From NCBI RefSeq assembly GCF_000423225.1, contig NZ_KE383991.1, positions 444,217 through 508,216 on the forward strand: a DNA stretch of 64,000 nucleotides, read 5' to 3'. The notes below the pieces were generated by a model. That model saw only the letters and a list, made by a program, of their open reading frames with translations. It made no database searches and had not been told where the DNA came from. Source of the stretch: Kaistia adipata DSM 17808 (GTDB lineage: Bacteria; Pseudomonadota; Alphaproteobacteria; Rhizobiales; Kaistiaceae). A program made the position numbers and the translations under genes. This document shows, piece by piece, positions 35,287 through 43,298 of this stretch (its first letter is position 1; the number at the start of each line of letters is the position of its first letter).

Positions 35287-36288
35287 TTAGAATATCGACG
35301 AGAACTGGTCGATGTTCGAGGCGTCGTAGGTGAACGGGTCGCTCATCGCGGCCGAACGGTTGTCGTCCAGCGTGATCTTGCCGACGCGGCCGATCGAGAT
35401 CTCGGCGCCCGGCTCCGCCTTGGCGGTGCCCTTGATCAGGCTGTTGGCGATCATGGTCGCCGAATAGCCGAGGTCGATCGGGTTCCAGATGGCGAAGGAC
35501 TTGGACGCGCCCGACTTGATGTGGGCGGCCATTTCCGACGGCAGGGCGAGGCCGGTGACGTTGATCTTGCCGATCTTGCCGGCGTCGGTCACGGCCTGCG
35601 CCGCGGCGACGATGCCGACGGTGGTCGGCGCCGAGATCGCGACGAGGTCGGGATGGGTCGAGATCAGGCCCTGGGCCTCGCGATACGACTTGTCGAACAG
35701 GTCGTCGCCATAGACGGTCGCCACGACTTCAACGCCGGGGAAATCGGCGTAGTGCTCCTTGGCGGCGGCCAGCCAGGCGTTCTGGTTGGTGGCGGTGGCG
35801 GTACCCGACAGGAAGGCCATCTTGCCCTTGCCGTCCGGCATGTTGTCGGCCGCCAGCTTGATGATCGTCTTGCCGATCAGGTCGATCGACGACGGGTCGA
35901 GCTGCACGTCGCGGCCTTCCGGCGCCACGCCGGAATCGAACGAGACGACGGTGATGCCGCGCTGCTTGGCCTTCTGAAGGGCCGGAACCAGGGCGTCGGG
36001 GTCATTGGCCGAGATGACGATCGCGTTGACCTGCTGGGCGATCAGGGCGTTGATCACCTCGATCTGGCCTTCGGCGGTCGGCTCGGTCGGGCCGGTGAAG
36101 ATGATCTTCGTGTCGCCGATTTCCTTGGCCGCCTCTTCGGCGCCCTTGCCGGCTGCCACGAAGAAGCCGTTGCCGATATCCTTGGCCACCACGGCGATGC
36201 GGGTCTCGGCGACGGCGGCCGAAACGGTCGAAAGCATCAGCCCGGCAACCAGGGCCGAACCGAGGCCCAAAATCTTAGCTCTTGTCAC
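35287..36288 (-). CDS. RhaS/LsrB-like sugar-binding protein
   Basis: 333 residues; the start is GTG 36288 with AGGAGG five bases upstream. Signal peptide (KILGLGSALVAGLML) cleaved near AVAE-TRI. The mature protein belongs to the LsrB/RhaS branch: VAKDIGNGFFVAAGKG, FTGPTEPTAEGQIEVIN, VSFDSGVAPEGRDVQLD and TNQNAW. Compared with LsrB it has changes at the ligand site (S-F-D instead of T-W-D, NQN instead of DQN, APTT instead of PDAN), so it should not bind AI-2. By similarity to rhizobial RhaS, rhamnose or another deoxysugar is the best guess. No rhamnose catabolic genes are next to it. Confidence 0.88.
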   Translation of the reverse strand: MTRAKILGLGSALVAGLMLSTVSAAVAETRIAVVAKDIGNGFFVAAGKGAEEAAKEIGDTKIIFTGPTEPTAEGQIEVINALIAQQVNAIVISANDPDALVPALQKAKQRGITVVSFDSGVAPEGRDVQLDPSSIDLIGKTIIKLAADNMPDGKGKMAFLSGTATATNQNAWLAAAKEHYADFPGVEVVATVYGDDLFDKSYREAQGLISTHPDLVAISAPTTVGIVAAAQAVTDAGKIGKINVTGLALPSEMAAHIKSGASKSFAIWNPIDLGYSATMIANSLIKGTAKAEPGAEISIGRVGKITLDDNRSAAMSDPFTYDASNIDQFSSIF

Positions 36289-36391
36289 GTGTCCCTCCTA
36301 AACAATGCGACAGATTGTCAGGCTACCATGCCAATCGCATAAGTCGAGGGTTTCGGCCTGACACTTTATGGGTGTCGCGGACCTTCCCCAA

Positions 36392-36405
36392 GGTTCTGCG
36401 GAACC
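36392..36405. promoter_or_regulatory. Near-perfect palindrome upstream of the RhaS-like operon
   Basis: GGTTCTGCGGAACC is symmetric at 12 of 14 positions (form GGTTC-Y-GC-R-GAACC), 104 bases upstream of the binding-protein start. It could be an operator for an unlinked LacI/GntR-type regulator, since no regulator gene lies in this operon. It could also be a short RNA hairpin. Unverified. Confidence 0.3.
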
Positions 36406-36478
36406 ACCGACCCTCGATCGCTCACGCGTCGTCCGGCAGATCGAAGGCCGGACGGCGGCCTAGCCGCACTTGACATGG

Positions 36479-36509
36479 AAAGGGCCCCGGCCGACGGTCG
36501 GAGCCCCTT
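36479..36509 (-). terminator. Terminator after CUT2 binding-protein gene
   Basis: Imperfect inverted repeat, read on the minus strand as AAGGGGCTCCGACC, GTC, then GGCCGGGGCCCTT followed by TCC. It starts about 21 bases past the stop of the 36530 gene, which is the last gene of its operon, and separates it from the promoter of the next importer. Confidence 0.5.
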
Positions 36510-36529
36510 CGGATCAGCGTCGGTCCGCC

Positions 36530-37657
36530 CTACTTGGCGCCCCACTGCTCCGGGTAGCCGGGCAGGTCCTGGCAGCCACAGAGGCTGTAGTGCAGCGCCG
36601 GCATGCGCTCGTCGATGTAGCTCGCCAGCGTCTCCTGGGTGATCGCCGGCTGCGGCAGGTTCCATTCCGGGCCGGGGACCGACTTGCCGTCAAGGATGTC
36701 CAGCGCCGCGATGATCGGCGTGCGCCACTGGTAGGTCGGATAGGACGGCGCGATAGCGACCAGGTTTTCCTTCTGCCACTTGCGCAGGAAGTCCTGCTGG
36801 TCCTCGCCGCTGATCACCGGATAGGGCAGACCAGCGTCCTCGAAGGCCTCGAGAGCGGCCGTTGCCGTATCGCCGGCGTCCATCCAGATCGCGTCGATCT
36901 TCTGGCCACGGTTGATGTAGTCCTCGACCACCGACTTCGTCTTGGCGCGGTCGCTGCCGGTGAATTCCGAACCGATCACGTTGATGCCGGCCTCGTCGAA
37001 GATCGACTTGGCGGCCGAATAGCGGGTCTCGAGCACGTCGACGCCGGGGACGATGCGGATCGCCAGGACGTTGGAGCCCTTCGGCAGCTTGCTGGCGATG
37101 AACTCGGCCGACGTAATGCCGAAGCCGTAGCCGCCGACCGGATGGATGTAGGTCACCGGGCACTTCGTGTTGACGCCGCGGTCGAACACGATGACCGGCA
37201 GCTTCTCGCAGGCAGCCTCGACGGCCGGCGTCAGCGCGGCGGTCGTGGTCGGCGAGACGATCAGCACGTCGCACTTGCCGCCGTCGAGCAGCGACTGGAT
37301 GTCGGAGATCTGCTTGTCGTCCTTGCCCTCGGCGTCGAGGATGACCAGCTCCTGGATCCGGTCCTTCTGCAGGGCGGCCTCGCCCTTCATGTTGTTGAGG
37401 CCGACGACGCGCCAGGGATTGAAGACACCGGCGTTCGAGAAGCAGATCGTGTGCTTGCCGTCCTTCTTGAACTTGGCCGTATCGACCATTGCGCCGCCGA
37501 GATGCTGCTCCCAGGGCTTGCCCTCTGGGCCCTCGGCCTTGGTCGACAGCAGCTCGCGCTGCTTCTTGAATTCGGCCGGGTCGTTGAATTCCTGGGCGTA
37601 GGCCGTGGTCGAGAACGCAACCGCCAGCGTCGCCGCCAAGATCGATTTCACGTGCAT
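36530..37657 (-). CDS. CUT2 sugar-binding protein
   Basis: 375 residues from ATG 37657 (MHVKSILAATLAVAFSTTAYA signal peptide), with AGGAGA seven bases upstream. The mature domain has HTICFSNAGVFNPWRVVGLN near the start, ILDAEGKDDKQISDIQSLLDGGKCD, IVFDRGVN and GEDQQDFLRKW, typical of type 1 (ribose/galactose) binding proteins. It is longer than RbsB (about 295) with extra N- and C-terminal stretches, including CGCQ near the end. Unusually it is the last gene of the operon, after the isomerase, ATPase and two permeases. Ligand unknown. Confidence 0.9.
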   Translation of the reverse strand: MHVKSILAATLAVAFSTTAYAQEFNDPAEFKKQRELLSTKAEGPEGKPWEQHLGGAMVDTAKFKKDGKHTICFSNAGVFNPWRVVGLNNMKGEAALQKDRIQELVILDAEGKDDKQISDIQSLLDGGKCDVLIVSPTTTAALTPAVEAACEKLPVIVFDRGVNTKCPVTYIHPVGGYGFGITSAEFIASKLPKGSNVLAIRIVPGVDVLETRYSAAKSIFDEAGINVIGSEFTGSDRAKTKSVVEDYINRGQKIDAIWMDAGDTATAALEAFEDAGLPYPVISGEDQQDFLRKWQKENLVAIAPSYPTYQWRTPIIAALDILDGKSVPGPEWNLPQPAITQETLASYIDERMPALHYSLCGCQDLPGYPEQWGAK

Positions 37658-37713
37658 CTGTCGTCTCCTCTCCATTGACGAATTGTTCGTTGAATTGCCG
37701 CCACAGCGGACAA

Positions 37714-38697
37714 TCAGGTTGAGCGGCGATGGCGCAGGACGCTTGCCCCCACGGCCGCAATCAGGATCACGCCCTGCAGGCTGTCGCGCAGCGCCTGCGG
37801 CAGGCCGAGCAGGTTGAGCAGGGTGAACAGCGCGAACAGGCTGAGCGAACCGAACAGCGCACCGGCGACAGAGCCGCGGCCGCCGAGCAGCTGGGCGCCG
37901 CCGATGACGCAGGCGGCGATCGCCTGCAGCTCGAGCCCGCGCCCGGCATTGACGGAGACGCCGGAGAAGCCGCCAATCAGGATGCCGGCCGTGACCGCCG
38001 CGAGCGCCGAGACGACGAAAGCGGAAATGCGCGTCGGCTTCACCGGCACGCCGGCGAGTTCGGCGGCGCGCGGATTGTCGCCAACAGCGAGCAGCCGCTT
38101 TCCATAGGCCGTCCTGTGCAGGCCCCATCCCGCCAACAGCGTCGCGCCCACCAGGATGATGACGGCAACCGGCAGCGTCCCCACCAGCGGCACATCGCGC
38201 AGCACGAGCCGGCCGAGATTGCGGAAATTGTCCGGCAGATCGCCACGCGGCGCCCCGCCCGACCACGCCAGCGCCAGCCCGTTGACGAGCAGCATCGTGC
38301 CGAGCGTGGCGATGATCGACGGCACCTTGAGGAAGGCGACGATCGCTCCGTTGGCGAGGCCCACCGCCAGTCCCATCGCATAGAGGGCGACGATGACGGG
38401 CCAGGTCATCGCCGGGTCGCCACCGATCAGCATCGAGGCGGCCAGCACCACCAGCGTGACGACGGCCCCCATCGACAGGTCGAAGCCGCCAGACAGGATG
38501 ACGTAGAGCTGCCCGCAGGCCAGGATCACCAGCGGCGCGGCCCGGCGCAGGAAGTTCATGAACAGCCCTGCTTCGAGATAGTTCGGCTGCAGGACCGCGA
38601 TCATCGCGTAGAGCACGACGAAGATCAGCAGCGCAAAGTTGAGGCCGCGGATCGAAACGCGCCGCGACGGGCGTACCGTGTCGGGAATGGCCGTCAT
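37714..38697 (-). CDS. CUT2 sugar ABC permease
   Basis: 327 residues from ATG 38697. SGGFDLSMGAVVTLVVL is the CUT2 signature; AVGDNPRAAELAGVPV and GGAQLLGGRGSVAG follow. About ten helices, N-terminus in the cytoplasm. It begins inside the stop of the partner permease (ATGA) and is followed after 56 bases by the binding-protein gene. Confidence 0.9.
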   Translation of the reverse strand: MTAIPDTVRPSRRVSIRGLNFALLIFVVLYAMIAVLQPNYLEAGLFMNFLRRAAPLVILACGQLYVILSGGFDLSMGAVVTLVVLAASMLIGGDPAMTWPVIVALYAMGLAVGLANGAIVAFLKVPSIIATLGTMLLVNGLALAWSGGAPRGDLPDNFRNLGRLVLRDVPLVGTLPVAVIILVGATLLAGWGLHRTAYGKRLLAVGDNPRAAELAGVPVKPTRISAFVVSALAAVTAGILIGGFSGVSVNAGRGLELQAIAACVIGGAQLLGGRGSVAGALFGSLSLFALFTLLNLLGLPQALRDSLQGVILIAAVGASVLRHRRST

Positions 38698-39680
38698 GCG
38701 ACATGCCCCTTGTTGCGAACCGCGTAGACGGCCACGGCGGCGATGACGATCGCGCCACGCAGGACCTGCTTGAGGAAGGCGTCGACGCCGAACATGTTGA
38801 AGCTGGCGTCGAGGCTGGCGAACAGCAGCACGCCAGCGAGGGTTCCGAGCACGCCGCCCTTGCCACCCGAAAGCGCGGTGCCGCCGATGACGACGATCGC
38901 GATCGATTCCAGATCGTAGACGCCGTCGCGACCGATCCAGGGCGTGCCGGATTGCAGGCGTGCCGCGAGATAAAGGCCGGCGACGCAGGCGCCCAGACTG
39001 GCGATGACATGCGCCGCGAGGACGAAACGCTCGACGCGCAGCCCGGCGAGCTTCGCGCCGTCCGGGTTGCCGCCGACGGCATAGAGATGCGCGCCGAAGC
39101 GGGTCTTCGCCAGCACGAACCAGGCAACGATCGCCAGCACCGCCAGGAGCAGGACCGGCAGCGGCACCCCGAAAGGCGCCTGATAGGCCAGCGCCTGGAA
39201 CTCGGGCGCGACGCGCCCGCCGAGATAGGTGAAGCCGGCCGCCAGCGCACCCTGCAGGATCAGCCCCGTCGACAGGGTCGCGATGAGCGGGTTGATGCCC
39301 CAACAGGCGACCAGCCCGCCATTGATCACGCCGACGACCAGCGCCAGCACGAGGCAGGCGAGGATGGCCGGAACGATCATGCCGGCGTCGCCCTGCATCA
39401 GATAGGAGGCCAACACGGCGACAGTGCTGATCAGCGCCGCGACCGACAGGTCGATCGAGCCGACCAGGATCGCGAAGGTCTGGCCGAGGCCGACGAGCCC
39501 CAGTGCGACGGTCCGCTGCAACAGGCCGCTGAGGCCGGTGAGCGATATCTGGTTGGCCTGCCCGGTCGCGAGCGCCGCGGTCACGTAGATGAAGGCCGCA
39601 AGCGCAATGACGACGAGCGGCACCGGCAGATCGCGAAAGCCCCGCCTCGTCCGGCCGGAGGAAAGCGTATCGACACTCAT
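38694..39680 (-). CDS. CUT2 sugar ABC permease
   Basis: 328 residues. VGSIDLSVAALISTVAVLA marks the CUT2 family, then AVGGNPDGAKLAGLRV and GGTALSGGKGGVLG. It pairs with the next permease as a heterodimer. It overlaps the ATPase stop by four bases (39677-39680) and the next permease by four bases, so the whole operon is translationally coupled. Confidence 0.9.
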   Translation of the reverse strand: MSVDTLSSGRTRRGFRDLPVPLVVIALAAFIYVTAALATGQANQISLTGLSGLLQRTVALGLVGLGQTFAILVGSIDLSVAALISTVAVLASYLMQGDAGMIVPAILACLVLALVVGVINGGLVACWGINPLIATLSTGLILQGALAAGFTYLGGRVAPEFQALAYQAPFGVPLPVLLLAVLAIVAWFVLAKTRFGAHLYAVGGNPDGAKLAGLRVERFVLAAHVIASLGACVAGLYLAARLQSGTPWIGRDGVYDLESIAIVVIGGTALSGGKGGVLGTLAGVLLFASLDASFNMFGVDAFLKQVLRGAIVIAAVAVYAVRNKGHVA

Positions 39681-41191
39681 GACGCCATCTCCCCGGCAAC
39701 TGTGGCGGCGGCGACGCCGAGCGCCAGTCGCATGACTGCGCCCTCCTCCGCGCCGGCCGGCAGTTCACCTGCGATACGGCCCTGGTGCATGACGAGGATG
39801 CGGTCGCTCACGCCGATGATCTCCGGAAGGTCGGACGAAACCATCACGATGGCCCGGCCTGAATTGGCGAGCGCCCGCATCGTCTCGTAGATCGCGGCCT
39901 TGGCGGCGACGTCGATGCCTCGCGTGGGCTCGACGAAGACGAACACGCGCGGCTCCTGCATCAGCCAGCGCGCGATGATTGCCTTCTGCTGGTTGCCGCC
40001 CGAGAGCGTCGCGATCTCCTGGCCGAAATCGCCGGCGCGCACATCCATGTCGTTGAGGCTCTGGTCGACCTCCGGCCGTGACCGCGCGCCGCCCTGCGGC
40101 GACGAGAGCACGGGAGCCATCGCCTGCAGCGTCAGCAGCGCGTTGTCACGCACCGATTGCCGCGGCGCGATGCCTTCACGCTTGCGGTCGCCGGGCAGGT
40201 AGCCGATCCCCACCGCGGCCGCTTCGCGCGGGGAGCGGAGCCGGGCGGGCTGGCCGTCGATCCGGACCTGCCCGGCCGTGAACGGCGCGTCGCCGAACAG
40301 CGCCTGCGCCAGGACGCTCTTTCGCGAGTCCTCGAGCCCGGCGACCCCGACGATCTCGCCGGCGCGGGCCACGAAGTCGATGTCGCGCAGCTGTGCGTTG
40401 CCGCCACCGCGAACTTCGAGCACCGGCGAGCCTGGTGCCGTGGGGCTGCGAGCCGGATAGAAGTCCTGCAGCTCGCGGCCAACCATGGCGGTGACGATCG
40501 CATTGACGGTCACGTCGGCGCGGTCGCGGGTCCAGACTCGGCGCCCGTCCTTCAGCACGGTGACCCGATCGGCGATCGCCATCACCTCGGGCATGCGATG
40601 CGAAATATAGATGATCGCCACGCCCTCGGCCTTCATCCGCAGGACGAGATCGAGCAGCGAACGGGCATCGCGATCGTCCAGCGCCGCCGTCGGTTCGTCC
40701 ATCACCAGAACCTTGGCGTCGACCAGCATCGCCTTCGCGATCTCGACGAGCTGTTGCTCGGCGATCGACAGATCGGCGACCAGCGCGTCGGGCCGGATCG
40801 CGGAGCCGAGCCGTTGCAGCAGCGCGCGGGCGCGATCCTGCATCCGCGGGCGATCGAGCAGACCCCAGCGCGTCGGCTCCATGCCGGTGAAGATGTTTTC
40901 GGCGACCGTGCGGAACGGCAGCAAGCTGAGTTCCTGATGCACGATCGAGATGCCCGCCGCGCGGGCCTCGCGCGGATGCAGGAAGCGGACGGATTTTCCG
41001 TCCAACAGCACCTCGCCGGCATCCGGGCGGTAGCTGCCGCCCAGAACCTTCATCAGCGTCGACTTGCCCGCACCGTTCTCGCCGCAGATGACATGCACCT
41101 CGCCGGCGCGGCAGTCGAAATCGACCGCATCCAGCGCCGCGACGGCGTTGAACGCCTTGCCGATCCCGCGCATCTCCAGCACGGCGGTCAT
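39677..41191 (-). CDS. CUT2 sugar ABC ATPase with degenerate second Walker B
   Basis: 504 residues from ATG 41191. NBD1 is canonical: GENGAGKST, LSIAEQQLVEIAKA and LVMDEPTAAL. NBD2 has GLEDSRKSVLAQ in place of the usual GLVGAGRTE loop, keeps LSGGNQQKAI, but its Walker B reads VFVFVEPTRGID, with Val where Asp should be. The second site is therefore probably non-hydrolytic, an exaggeration of the asymmetry already usual in this family. The start overlaps the isomerase stop (ATGA). Confidence 0.9.
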   Translation of the reverse strand: MTAVLEMRGIGKAFNAVAALDAVDFDCRAGEVHVICGENGAGKSTLMKVLGGSYRPDAGEVLLDGKSVRFLHPREARAAGISIVHQELSLLPFRTVAENIFTGMEPTRWGLLDRPRMQDRARALLQRLGSAIRPDALVADLSIAEQQLVEIAKAMLVDAKVLVMDEPTAALDDRDARSLLDLVLRMKAEGVAIIYISHRMPEVMAIADRVTVLKDGRRVWTRDRADVTVNAIVTAMVGRELQDFYPARSPTAPGSPVLEVRGGGNAQLRDIDFVARAGEIVGVAGLEDSRKSVLAQALFGDAPFTAGQVRIDGQPARLRSPREAAAVGIGYLPGDRKREGIAPRQSVRDNALLTLQAMAPVLSSPQGGARSRPEVDQSLNDMDVRAGDFGQEIATLSGGNQQKAIIARWLMQEPRVFVFVEPTRGIDVAAKAAIYETMRALANSGRAIVMVSSDLPEIIGVSDRILVMHQGRIAGELPAGAEEGAVMRLALGVAAATVAGEMAS

Positions 41192-42066
41192 GCCGGCACT
41201 CCGCCGACCGCGACCCGCTCGCCGGCCGCCTGCCACTCCCGCCGGACGAGCGCGATGCTGTCCGCGAACAGGCGGTCCTGGTCCTCGAACAGATCGCGCC
41301 AGACCCGCGTGGCGCCGGCGAGTTCGGGAACCGCCCTTCCGAAGGCCTCGACCGTCAGCCAGCCGTCGTAGCGGCACCGCCGGAGCGCATCGAAATAGGC
41401 CGCGAACGGCACATGGCCAGTTCCCGGCACACCGCGATCATTCTCGGAAATGTGGAAGTGATTGATCTCGCGGTGGTAAACTTCGTAAGTCGCGACCGGG
41501 TGCTTCTCTTCCAGATTGGCGTGGAAGGTGTCGAACATATAGCCGTAGTTGGGATGAGCGACCTGTCGGCAGATGGCCGAGGCCTGGGCCATGGTCGACA
41601 TGACGTAGCACTCGAACCGATTGACCGCCTCGGCCGAGATCAGGATGCCGGCCGGCGCGGCGTATTCCGCCAGCGACCGCATCGCCTCGACGCACCAGGC
41701 GAGCTCGTCCGAGGTCGGCCCCAGGCCGGTAAAATGGCCGACCGGCGAATGAACCGGCCCCGCGATGATCGTTCCCCCCATCGCATGGGTGCAGTCGACG
41801 AGCCATTTGTGATGGTCGCGCGCGCGCGCCCGCACCGCCGGATCGGCGCTGATCGGGTTGGCTTCCACCGGGACGGTGCCAGCCGTGGCGGCCGACAGAC
41901 CGATGTCGCGCAACAGCGCGCCGAGCGCCGCATAGCGCTTCGTATCGCCGGAAAACACCGGAACTTCGACGCCGCCATAGCCGAGCGCCTTGAGCCGCTC
42001 CAGCGCCGGCCCGTGCTCGGCCGAGATTTCTGCCCCGAGCACGAGCAGATTGAATGCAACCTTCAA
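41188..42066 (-). CDS. Sugar-phosphate isomerase/epimerase-like TIM barrel (AP endonuclease 2 fold)
   Basis: 292 residues, similar to D-allulose/D-tagatose 3-epimerases and xylose-isomerase-like proteins. Metal-ligand positions are visible: AEAVNRFE (Glu), MFDTFHANLEE (Asp/His), HFHISENDRG (His) and TVEAFG (Glu). It would epimerise or isomerise the sugar brought in by the downstream CUT2 importer; it is first in that operon. The promoter lies in the 139-base gap shared with the divergent AraC gene. The precise sugar is unknown, ketohexoses or ketopentoses being likely. Confidence 0.87.
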   Translation of the reverse strand: MKVAFNLLVLGAEISAEHGPALERLKALGYGGVEVPVFSGDTKRYAALGALLRDIGLSAATAGTVPVEANPISADPAVRARARDHHKWLVDCTHAMGGTIIAGPVHSPVGHFTGLGPTSDELAWCVEAMRSLAEYAAPAGILISAEAVNRFECYVMSTMAQASAICRQVAHPNYGYMFDTFHANLEEKHPVATYEVYHREINHFHISENDRGVPGTGHVPFAAYFDALRRCRYDGWLTVEAFGRAVPELAGATRVWRDLFEDQDRLFADSIALVRREWQAAGERVAVGGVPA

Positions 42067-42205
42067 GACCGGTCCCCTCCGGAATCACACATTACGACCG
42101 ACCTCCCAGTCATTTGCCGAAGGTTGCCACATCGGCACGATCCCGGCTTGCGACAAACGAGATTGGTAAATAGCTTAAAACGACACCGGGCTTTGGGAGG
42201 GGACC

Positions 42206-43270
42206 ATGAACAAGCATGTCGGCGCCGATATCGACCCGAGGAACCGGCCGACGGTTTTCCGGCAGCCCGGTTCGCTGATGTATGCCGACAATTGTCGCGA
42301 CCTTCAGATCGCCGCCGGCCGTGGCGAAGTGGAGCTTCGAGCCTGGACGCGTGGCAGCTATCCTGGCACGTCGCTGGGGGAGCGGCTGCCCGGCATCTGC
42401 ACCACCGGTTTCTGGGATGCGAAGTTCCAGCAGAACTGGGGCCTGAAGCGCCACTGCAACGAGGGCTTCAAGATCGCGTTCCTGTCCCGGGGCAGCCTGA
42501 GGCTCATTGTCGACGACACCGAATACGAACTTCAGCAGGGCCAGTTCATCGTCATCCGGCCCTGGCAGCTGCACTCGATCGGCGAGCCCGTGGTCGGCCC
42601 CAGTCGCCTGCTCTGGCTGATCCTCGACGCCGGCCTCCGTCGCCCAAACGAAAGCTGGAGCTGGCCGGAATGGATGGTGTTCTCCGATGAGGAAGCAACG
42701 ACGCTCGGCAAGATCCTGACCCAGAACAACCAGCCCGTCTGGGACGGCAACAGCGAGCTCGGCAACGCCTTCGAGGCCATCGCGTCGATCCTTTCCAGCC
42801 GCACGCCGGAGACCGGCGAGACCCGGCTCAAGGTGGCCCTCAACACCGTCATGCTCGCCCTGATCGATCGCATGCTGGAGCAGGTGCCGGCGCTCGATCC
42901 CAATCTGTCGACGGCCCAGAACACCGTTTCGATCTTCCTCCGTCGCCTGCCGGCCCGCTCCGAAGAAGACTGGACGCTCGAACTGATGGCCGAGGAATGC
43001 GGCCTGTCGCGGACGCGCTTCGCCGACTATTGCAAGCTCCTGACCAACATGAGCCCGTTGCAGTTCCTCCAGCATCTCCGGCTCGAGCGGGCGTCGGTCA
43101 TGCTGCGCGATGCCAAGCGCCCCAGCATCACCGACATCGCGATGGCCTGCGGGTTCAATTCCAGCCAGTACTTCTCCTATGCGTTCCGCAAGCGCTATGG
43201 CTGCACGCCCAGGGCGCTGGCGGCGCAACAATCCGACAGCGGATCGCCGCGTGTCTCGGCCACGGCCTAG
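42206..43270 (+). CDS. AraC-family transcriptional regulator
   Basis: 354 residues. The N-terminal part holds a cupin-like sensing region (GFKIAFLSRGSLRLIVDDTEY, then EYELQQGQFIVIRPWQLHSI). The C-terminal part has two HTHs: LELMAEECGLSRTRFADYCK and ITDIAMACGFNSSQYFSYAFRKRYGCTPRAL. It is divergent from the epimerase-CUT2 operon and most likely activates it in response to the imported sugar. GGGAGGGG precedes the ATG. Confidence 0.92.
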   Translation: MNKHVGADIDPRNRPTVFRQPGSLMYADNCRDLQIAAGRGEVELRAWTRGSYPGTSLGERLPGICTTGFWDAKFQQNWGLKRHCNEGFKIAFLSRGSLRLIVDDTEYELQQGQFIVIRPWQLHSIGEPVVGPSRLLWLILDAGLRRPNESWSWPEWMVFSDEEATTLGKILTQNNQPVWDGNSELGNAFEAIASILSSRTPETGETRLKVALNTVMLALIDRMLEQVPALDPNLSTAQNTVSIFLRRLPARSEEDWTLELMAEECGLSRTRFADYCKLLTNMSPLQFLQHLRLERASVMLRDAKRPSITDIAMACGFNSSQYFSYAFRKRYGCTPRALAAQQSDSGSPRVSATA

Positions 43271-43298
43271 TTCTGATGGCGGCTGGTCGAAACGCGGC

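Noticed and set aside
36530-39250. 906-codon continuous frame covering a binding protein and two permeases
   Set aside because: Only its last third (from 37657) is protein-like; the rest is an off-frame reading of permease genes that have their own starts and motifs.
37714-39768. 684-codon frame over both CUT2 permeases
   Set aside because: Real only from ATG 38697; the upstream half is off-frame relative to the second permease.
43110-43298. N-terminal extension of the histidine kinase into the AraC gene
   Set aside because: Text is proline/serine/arginine-rich, off-frame to AraC; the membrane segment starts right after ATG 43299.
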